Of a stretch of DNA of 64,000 bases, positions 56,640 to 64,000 are shown piece after piece. The position numbers were made by a program, and so were the translations under genes. Location of the stretch: the NCBI GenBank assembly GCA_029962745.1, contig CM057162.1:15996438-16060437 (forward strand), in the 5' to 3' direction. Positions within the stretch are counted from its first letter, which is position 1. Each line of letters opens with the position of its first letter. Origin of the DNA: Echinometra lucunter (lineage: Eukaryota > Echinodermata > Echinoidea > Camarodonta > Echinometridae). The notes below the pieces were generated by a model, which did not search any database, had not been told where the DNA came from, and worked only from the letters and a program-made list of their open reading frames with translations.

Positions 56640-56870
56640 TATTCCCGCATCCCTGCTCAACGTAAATCAACAAACCGTTTTGCTTTGTTTACTCTTGGAG
56701 TGGAATCAGCATGCGCAATTCCTCGTCACGACGTGCGCCGTGCCGGGTACGCCCTCGCCTGTCACTTCCTCACTACATCATCCGTGACCGATTACGTCTC
56801 AATCGCGCATTAATGTGATTATGAAAGGGTATTGATTTGCGCAACAAGTGTTTACCGACATCCTATTTGC
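56640..56870. promoter_or_regulatory. CpG-rich block with FOX-type motifs
   Basis: GTAAATCAACAAAC (56662-56675), TTGTTTAC (56685-56692) and GTGTTTACC (56848-56856) are forkhead-like. GCATGCGC (56709-56716) is half NRF1-like, and CATTAATGTGATT is homeodomain-like. CpG density is high between 56700 and 56820. No exon structure. This is a candidate enhancer or promoter by motif clustering only. Confidence 0.28.
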
Positions 56871-57249
56871 AAGTAATTTGGATGGGAATGGTAGCAGGGG
56901 TGTAGGGTGAACTCAATTTGACTTGGATGAGGAGGTTCTTGATAGGTAAGAAACTTTATCTCCTTCCACAGAAGATAAAAAAACAGAAAGACAACTTGCT
57001 TTAACTCTTCTACTCTCACAACAATTCACATGACTTTGAGAGTTTGCTTGAATAGATCTTTTCACTTATAAATTTCATGCACACTATTGTCTTATCAAAG
57101 TCTTGGCTATGATAACTTCCCTCTTTATGAATCCATTTTTAAGATATAGTGCAATCATTCTCATTACAAACAAAAAAGAAAAATGATTGGAAGTAAGAAT
57201 GAAAAATCCAAAATCATAACTTTTGAAAATATCTATGAGGCAATCTTTG
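56871..57249. other. Unannotated stretch, possibly a decayed first unit of the next array
   Basis: 57040-57200 loosely resembles the array that follows (CTTATCAAAG, GATAACTTCCCTCTTTATG), but the match is weak. Confidence 0.4.
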
Positions 57250-58115
57250 AGCCAGTATGGCAGTCAAAGAGTCCCTGTCATCCATTATCTAAGTAAACTC
57301 TTGTTATGATAAATGCCCTTACCTAGATAAAGGCAATTCATCTACATTATGGATAACACTCATTAGGAAATTAATGAATTGGAACTAGCTAAAAAAATAC
57401 AATGAATAAAGCCTGAAATCTTACATGAGAACCCTTTTATAGCCCTTTTAGCCCTAAACTAAATTGCATTATTGTTACTGATAATCTCACACAAGCCTAA
57501 TCAGGACAAATGCCTCTTCCTGTAAGGAAAGGTGATTCATCTCATAATAGAAACCAGTGGTAATAAAAAAATCATGAATCAAACCAACTGAAAACATAAT
57601 AACATACCCTTGAAGTTGTTGGAAACATGTGAGTAAGTTTAATAGCTCTTTTAGCACTCAACCAAGAGTTTCACTGTCATTTATAATCTCATCCATGTCT
57701 CATTGTTATCAAGCTCTTTCTTCCAGCTGTCATCATTTCATCCCCATTCCAAATAAAACAAATCAATGAAAATAAATAACAAAAATTATGATTCAAGGTA
57801 TATCTTTAATACCTGTAAGGAGCAGCTTAGTGCCCTTTCAGCACTAAAGCCCTCACTGTCATATGCAATCGTATCCTAGCCCCATTCTGTCAAATATCTC
57901 TTCTCAAGGTTTACAGCAATCAACATAATGGCTATAAATGAAGATAATGAAAATAACTTATAACAAAATAATAAGCAGAATCATGCTATTCTTGCATATT
58001 GGAAGAGATTTTAGAAGAAAATGGCACTCAAAAGAGTCAGTCATTTATCATCTCATCGATGACTCGTAATGTCAAATACCTCTTCTTTAGGTAAGGCAAT
58101 TCATCTCTATTATAC
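57250..58115. repeat. Degenerate tandem array, about 190 bp unit x5
   Basis: Units start near 57260, 57446, 57651, 57839 and 58023 with GCACTCAA-like sequence. They continue GAGTCACTGTCATTTATAATC, TCATCCA, a TCAAATACCTCTTC-like segment, GTAAGGCAATTCATCTC and ATTATAAATAA-like sequence. Divergence is high and spacing 184-205 bp. Confidence 0.78.
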
Positions 58116-58198
58116 ATAAGGCTTCTAATGCTTTTTCTCTCTATTTTAAGGAATTAGGGCAAATAAGCCCCCCTACAAACAGCTGCTAGTGATTATCA

Positions 58199-58345
58199 GG
58201 GCCCGTTTCATAAAACTCGTTATCACTAACAACTGCCACATTTCTATGACAAATTTGCTCTCAGCCAATCAGATCCAAGCATTTCAGTAGCTTACGACAA
58301 TCATTGCAACTTGTTATTGATAACAAGTTTTATGAAATGGGGCCC
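58199..58345. mobile_element. GGGCCC hairpin MITE, copy 4 (147 bp)
   Basis: Ends GGGCCCGTTTCATAAAACTC and AAGTTTTATGAAATGGGGCCC. Core GACAAATTTGCTCTCAGCC and AATCAGATCCAAGCATTTCA. Closest to 53874-54060. Confidence 0.93.
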
Positions 58346-59619
58346 TGATCATCATGCCAGTTTTATCATGTATCTTGTGCAATATTAAACAAATGAGAGA
58401 TGAGCAGAGATGCATGTAAACTGTGTGTTAAATTCCTGACAAATTTCAATTATTTATCATTCTAATTTATTTTCATTCCAAGTCGCTACTTTCAAAATTT
58501 GTAAAATGTCCTTCTGTGGCAAACTGGTCAGGCTCTATACCTCTTATATAATTACACTGGATTTTTTTTCTCAAATCCTTTGGGTTTCAATTTCCTCTCT
58601 CTCATCATTCACTAATAAAATTACTAAACCACAGCCAGTTTTGCAAAATTTTCTTTACATGAGAGAAAATATTCACTACAACCCCCACGGATTCAGTTGC
58701 TCATTCTATAATTACATTACAAGCTAATAACAGACAACTTTCCTATATTCAAAACATTGCATGTGTGAAATGTCCTATTGTAATCTCATGGGATTAATTT
58801 CTTTAATCTCATAGGATTAATTTCCTTAAATGAGAAATATTTTCAGCCAAGTTACACAGCCAATTACCTGTGTTTGACATAATGCTATCAGCTGTAAAAT
58901 GTTATTATGAAATGGAAAAATATATATACCAAACAAACAAATCTTAGAATAAACTGGGAAAAAAATGGTTTCATTTTAGGAAATTTTTTGGAGACTGTTG
59001 GCAATGTCCCAAAATCAATAAGAACATGTACATGCATTTTATGTATGGTGTTATTTCCTTCTAAAAATGCAAAATTTTTGTTACGTTTTGTCTTTATTTT
59101 CATCTGCCACTATGTTTTTCGGCCATGATGATCATTATCTTTGTTTAGCCATTATGTATAGAATTTACATGTATCTGTTTAAATGTCTGTATAAAACAAA
59201 GATGGATATATAAATTGTATATGATGGAATTCGTTTTGAAAATAAAGAACATTGTGGAACGGGGCAAAAAAATTCCTTAATCCCGTGGGATAAATTTCCT
59301 TAATCCATGATGATGTTACGAGGCTACCCTGAGTTGGTGGAATTCAATGTACATAAATCCCATGTCGGCCATCTTACTATGTATGTACAGGTGCACATTT
59401 CACTCATTGCAAGAGGGGGCACTGACCTAAACAGACTGCTGCATTTTCCTTTCGTATCAACAGATCATTTCTGCTTGTCTAGCTAGAAGTGTCCAGTAGA
59501 GATTTGAAAGGAGAATCAGTTTCTCAAACTTATGATATTCTTCATACCTTTATGAACCATGTTGTGTTTACTTCTTTGACTATATACCGAATTTTGTCAT
59601 TCTTTTTCTCTTTCATTTT
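58346..59619. other. Unannotated stretch with CTCATGGGATTAATTTC repeats
   Basis: A short motif (ATGGGATTAATTTC) recurs at 58788 and 58810, and similar sequence appears near 59277-59300. 59080-59250 looks like a 3' untranslated or LINE 3' end by composition, with AATAAAG at 59241. No gene is supported. Confidence 0.45.
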
Positions 59620-59980
59620 CTATTTTCCTCTGAATCTCTCTCTGTCCTTCTCTCTTTCAATCTCTCTCTCTCTTTTCATCCCCTTTCCTCTCTCAATTGG
59701 TCTCACTCTCCTTGTTTCTATCTTTTTCTCCTTGTTTTTTGTCTCTCACTGTGCTTCATACAACTCCTTAATTCCATTTCTCTATCCCTCTTTTCTTTTT
59801 TTTTTTGCTCCTTACGTGCTTTATTTCCCCTCTCTAGCCTTCCCTCTCGCTCTTTCTATCTTTATTCCCGTCTTTTTTTCTCTCTCCCTTCTCCCTCTTC
59901 TCTCTCCCTCTCTCTTCTATATTTATTTCCTGTTTTTAATTTTTCTCTCTCCCCTTTCTCTCTCTCTCCCTAATTCTTTT
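59620..59980. repeat. Pyrimidine-rich tract
   Basis: Degenerate CT/TTC-rich sequence. The 200-codon frame 59489-60091 is a read-through artefact. Confidence 0.88.
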
Positions 59981-60299
59981 CCTTTCAATATTTACATGTT
60001 TTTTTCCAGTATATTTTTTTACATGGCGTTTGTGTGTATACACAAGCTGTGTTATTTTTCTCAATTCCTGCTTCTCCGAATCTATCTATGAGCAAAAAAG
60101 TAAATAACTACACAATTTTACAATGCAAAAGTTAAATGACAGAAGAAATGACAAACTACCTCAGTACAAAATCCACAAATCCTGCATCATCAGATGAAAG
60201 CTAAATCGTATCAATAAGCCATCAACAGAATCAGATCATTCACAAGAAAGGCAACTGATAGATTAGTCTGCAGGCACAGCCACTAATTGACACTTTATC

Positions 60300-60610
60300 T
60301 AAATCCATTTGGGTCTTGAGAGAAGCCTAGCCCACGTGAATACTGGCTGTGGAGCAGCTGTAGTAGACAATCCCCACTGACCGCCTTTAGTCTCCTACTC
60401 AGACCTCTATAAACCCGTTTCGACAGACCAGAGGCTGCGCCTATAGACTAATGATAGATAGCTACCATAATCTCAATACAATTAAGGAAAAACTCTTTTT
60501 CTCTTCAAACACCTGCTGGCTTAAAGTCACTGTCCATTTTCAGTCAGAGCTGCTGTACACAAACTGGCATGTGAGCTCTCGTCATGTGCGTTGCAGAGTT
60601 TCTTCTTCAC
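60300..60610. promoter_or_regulatory. Possible regulatory block with E-boxes
   Basis: CACGTG (60333-60338), CAGCTG (60355-60360) and CACCTG (about 60511) lie in a less AT-rich stretch. No exon is supported. Confidence 0.18.
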
Positions 60611-62139
60611 AATCAAATTTATTTCATAATAAACATGTAATTAGCTAGCCCATTTCATCAGTTTCGGCTCATTTTTCTTCTTACTGGCTCTTAAGCCCTT
60701 CTAGGCATAGCTGGATGTGATTTGTTCTATGTATAATAAGTGTCTGAACGAATGACCTAACAGAAAGTCAAAATGTCGTATTTGTATAAGATGTGAGAAG
60801 AAAAAATGACTGATGCCTTGTCCAAATCATTTTTGGATTTACACATTTAAAGAAGAAAAAAGAACAAACTTTGCATTAATAAACACAACTATGTACAATG
60901 AACAAAGAAATCTCAGTTTACCCTAACTGATTAACTTTGTTGATTCATTAGAATTAAAAGGAAGACATATCAGGGATAATTGTAAATTACAGAAGTGGCA
61001 AAGAAGTACATAAACATAAGGAGAGGTGATGAAACATAAACAAATTACATATCCAATTTACATTGGGGCCTACATTTGGGGCACCCAAAGTCCATTTATA
61101 TTGTCATTTTTTCCCTTCTTCTGTATAAAATACAAAAATGAAAATAGCCTCACCAGACATTTATTTATGGAATCATTAAATGCACCGAGCAGCAGATTTT
61201 CACTGAGAGCTTGTGTGAGCAAACAGTTCATGTGAAAAAAAAAAAATTTCAAAAGTGCAACTGAGGGACATTTGTCAATTGATGCAGAAATCATGAGAAG
61301 TCATTGAAATGAACAAAACAGAAACACAAGAAAATTTAGCTCCTGCATATTTCAACCACTGCCTCCAGAAGAATTTCAAAGTTGGAAACAGGATAACGGT
61401 TAGCACCTACCATCACATTTGAGACATAACCCCTATTTTAAGCAGTGTGTCACAAAACAATTTTCCTCTCAAATTCTCAGCCCATTTACTTACAAGTACA
61501 AGTAAATCAAATTAGTGACATTCATCAGCTCATTGCATGTCTCTATGTCAAAGCTAATCAATCACATTAATGCATGTAAAAATACAATATTACCGAAATT
61601 TCCCCTAACAAGTGCCGTAGAATTGAATAAACGCATCACGGTTATTTTCATTTTGTCACAGGCCACAACAAATCAAATTAAGTATAATTAATTTAGACAA
61701 CGGTCATTGTCCCATGCATGGTATAAATGTAATGAAGATAAGCAGTTGAACTGGAAATTTAAAAAAAAGCAGCATGATTTGCATGCACATGCCTCTATGT
61801 GATATAGTTGTAAGCAAAATTGTAAAGAATTTTGTTCCATCTTTGTTAGAATTATTTCAATCTAATCATTCAAAAAAAAATTCTTAGCTGAATTCGGTCA
61901 TGAACTTCAGAGTCCAGCCAACTAAACTCCCCCAGGTGTTTTTTTACCAAGAGCTGGCAACATTTCTGCCTTTTTTCCTCCTTTGGCTTCTACCCAAGAC
62001 CAGTGGAACGTAATGACAAGACAAAAAAGAGATAAATCTTGTTGTCTGTTCCTAATTCAAAATCAATACATGTCTGCCACTTAAAAATTTACATTGCTTA
62101 ACTAATTCATAACAAGGGGTTTGTGTTTACATCCTTATT
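60611..62139. other. Unannotated stretch
   Basis: AT-rich. 61600-61760 has clustered TAATTAA-like motifs and CATTGTCC. No gene or recognisable repeat. Confidence 0.5.
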
Positions 62140-62365
62140 TGATCAGCTTTTCTTAAGTTCAAATTGGCAACACCGGGATTTTTCTTTTCCTTTTGCATTT
62201 TTCTTATAAATAGTAATGTATCTGAAATAAATGCACAGAAAGTATGTTAAAAGATTAAAAAGTTGCCAATTTGCAAAGAAAAATTGACTTTGACATTTCT
62301 ATCGCATTGCCAATTCAAGGATTGTAGTGCTTATTTTCCTTGTAAAAATCTTCATGCAGAACCTT
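62140..62365. repeat. Dispersed repeat (ATTGGCAACACC), copy 2
   Basis: Matches 49700-49930 along its length in the same orientation. Both keep AAAAAGTTGCCAATTTGCA and ATTGCCAATT. Confidence 0.85.
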
Positions 62366-62387
62366 TGTTAGGTCAATCATCCTCCAG

Positions 62388-62590
62388 GGGCGGATCGGGG
62401 GCAAATTGCCCGCTGCCCTCCTTTTAAAACCAAGGACTTTTTCTTAGCCATTTGGGGGGTAAAATAGACACCTGAAAGGGGGCCTTTTTTTTTTCCGCTT
62501 GTCAGGTAATTTTGGGGGTAAGACAGACATCTGGAAAAAGCAGATCGGACCCCCTTTCGAAAATGCTGGATCCGGCCCTTTCCTCACGTG
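62388..62590. mobile_element. hAT-like MITE related to 44337-44556
   Basis: Contains GGGGCGGATCGGGGG at the left and GCTGGATCCGGCCC at the right. Internal GTAAAATAGACACCTGAAAG and GTAAGACAGACATCTGG are shared with 44337-44556. Target duplications are not clear. Confidence 0.7.
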
Positions 62591-63352
62591 CCATTTATTT
62601 ACTATGCACAAAGAACACATTTCTTTTGTTTGCTTGCACAGTCCACGGTATGTGTGAACGAGTCTTTAAAAAAACCAAATGATTCAACATGCTTTTAATA
62701 AATAATGTTGTCACAACATGTTTGTATTCTTTGCAGTATGGCTCAAACACCTGTCGGCTAATTCAATGTACCTGGACATTGAACCTAGTCATCTAGTTTT
62801 CTTTTGTATAACTGAAGGAAGGCAAAGGCTTACATATGCTTCAGTGGCGGGGGGGGGGGGTACTTGCCTAATATGGTATACAGGGATGTGCTGTCTCTAA
62901 TAGATCCAAAAATCCCTAAACATGGGGTATGGTTTTAAGCTGGAAAATCCCTACTAAACCATGCCCCCATTTTCAGATCATGACCTTAAACAAGGCTAAA
63001 TTTATGGATAAGTATTCATAAAGCCATGTGAATTACTGACATCACCTAAGCATTGTCGATTTGGAAAAATAAGAAATTATTATGTTATCTATTAAACACT
63101 TTAGAAAATATTTGTCTTATCTTTTAACAAAAGATAATTGTTAATTTGGTTCTTGCAAAAATGTACTGAATCTTAATCATTAGCATACAAATTAGTAAGC
63201 AATACTACTAAACATTTTTTCTTTGCATGGACCAAAGTTTTTTTCAATTAACTCCTAAGTAATTAACATAAATGTCTCTAAACTAGAAAGAAAAGCTGAA
63301 AAATCAAGAAATACTAGCAATATGTTCAATTTCATTTCAACAGAGATGGACT
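62591..63352. other. Unannotated stretch
   Basis: AT-rich, with a G run at about 62849-62860. No gene seen. Confidence 0.6.
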
Positions 63353-63510
63353 GGAGGTGAGACTAGCCCAATGGGGAGGGGGCTCTAATTACTATATTGT
63401 GAATGGACAGGTGAGGGCTGAAACTGAGACTATCCCAACAAGAAGGGGAAGGGGAAGGAGGGGGGGGGGGGGCTCTAATTGCTGAGTCACCAAGGATGGA
63501 TAGGTAAGGA
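63353..63510. repeat. Short diverged tandem duplication
   Basis: GGGGGCTCTAATTACTATATTG and GGGGGGCTCTAATTGCTGAGTC recur about 100 bp apart, each following GAGACTA and purine-rich DNA and followed by GGATGGA/AATGGACAGGTGAGG-type sequence. Confidence 0.6.
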
Positions 63511-64000
63511 GAGGGCATGAAGCACCCCATTGAAACCAGTCTTGTAATTGGGCAACTCAATACCAGTAACGCCCTGGGGCGCAACATCCCACTGCCTGGT
63601 ATAACACGTGGTGTTGGCAGACCGATGATGGAACACTGCTAAAGAGGGAAAAAAAATGCACCTATGTCTCTCTGATTCCAGGGTCTAATTTTGTACTGCT
63701 TGCTCCTGCAATTATAAAACTGTGTTGAGAGGATCGGGTGCTTCCGTCTCGACTTCCCGAAGCCTAGGCTTGGTCTCTAATTCAATGTCAAGAACACTAG
63801 ACACCTCAGAAATCATTACCACCATCCTTTGTCGGGAAGTGATTAGTGCGCCCTTGACTTCCAACCAACACCTAAGATTCCCAGTTCTGCCCGGGAGTAC
63901 TTTCTTAATTCCCAAAGACTTCCAGCGACCAAACATTTTTAATTTCACCCTGGAGTGCTTTAATATTTGGGGTCCACTTTTCATAGAAGTCGAGTGTTTA
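63511..64000 (-). other. Edge region with 90-codon minus frame
   Basis: The minus frame 63984-63712 is open to the window edge upstream of its ATG and reads LPGRTGNLRCWLEVKGALIT and SRQRMVVMISEV with fairly protein-like composition. It may continue outside the window. I recognise no family, and no promoter or splice signal is decisive. Could be an exon end, a decayed transposon ORF or chance. Confidence 0.2.

Overview
The window reads as noncoding DNA from an animal draft genome. It is most likely from a marine deuterostome, and an echinoid (sea urchin) is my best guess. The reasons are scattered tRNA-derived SINE heads, a truncated LINE with target-site duplications, many short transposons with terminal inverted repeats (TIRs), long microsatellites, a 500-N assembly gap and no complete protein-coding gene. 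The echinoid guess rests on remembered repeat style, such as the hairpin family bounded by GGGCCC with inner TTTCATAAAACTTGTTAT, and no search was run. There is no sign of operons, bacterial genes, CRISPR arrays or viral genes.

Layout. 0-10 kb: microsatellites, a 43-51 bp minisatellite, a 69 bp tandem duplication, a hAT-like MITE, a 171 bp TIR element and a 573 bp foldback. 10-20 kb: a 480 bp polypurine block, several hairpin MITEs, a 5'-truncated LINE with 13-14 bp target-site duplications, the assembly gap and two tRNA-derived SINE loci. 20-30 kb: polypyrimidine tracts, a 536 bp foldback, a 463 bp TIR element, a 9-unit tandem array of about 160 bp units, a nest of MITEs and another SINE. 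30-40 kb: more polypyrimidine DNA, a tRNA-like SINE head split by a TA-flanked MITE, several hairpins, a CpG-richer block with POU/GATA/SOX motifs and a triplicated local repeat. 40-50 kb: a GAT microsatellite, a hAT MITE, an NRF1-type palindrome, an 855 bp TIR element and a 518 bp TA-flanked element. 50-64 kb: a 540 bp near-palindrome, tandem arrays of about 122 bp and about 190 bp, a 17 bp minisatellite, two GGGCCC hairpins, one candidate spliced exon near 54.8-55.0 kb, and a short ORF at the right edge.

The only recognisable protein homology is the decayed C-terminal part of a non-LTR retrotransposon reverse-transcriptase polyprotein. The best candidate for a host exon is 54793-54990 (+): it follows a good polypyrimidine tract, is open throughout, and has a GT donor at its end. 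The rest is consistent with intergenic DNA or a large intron. No multi-gene biological system is visible. The most notable property is the density of long inverted repeats, at least five over 500 bp, which could form hairpin RNA if transcribed.
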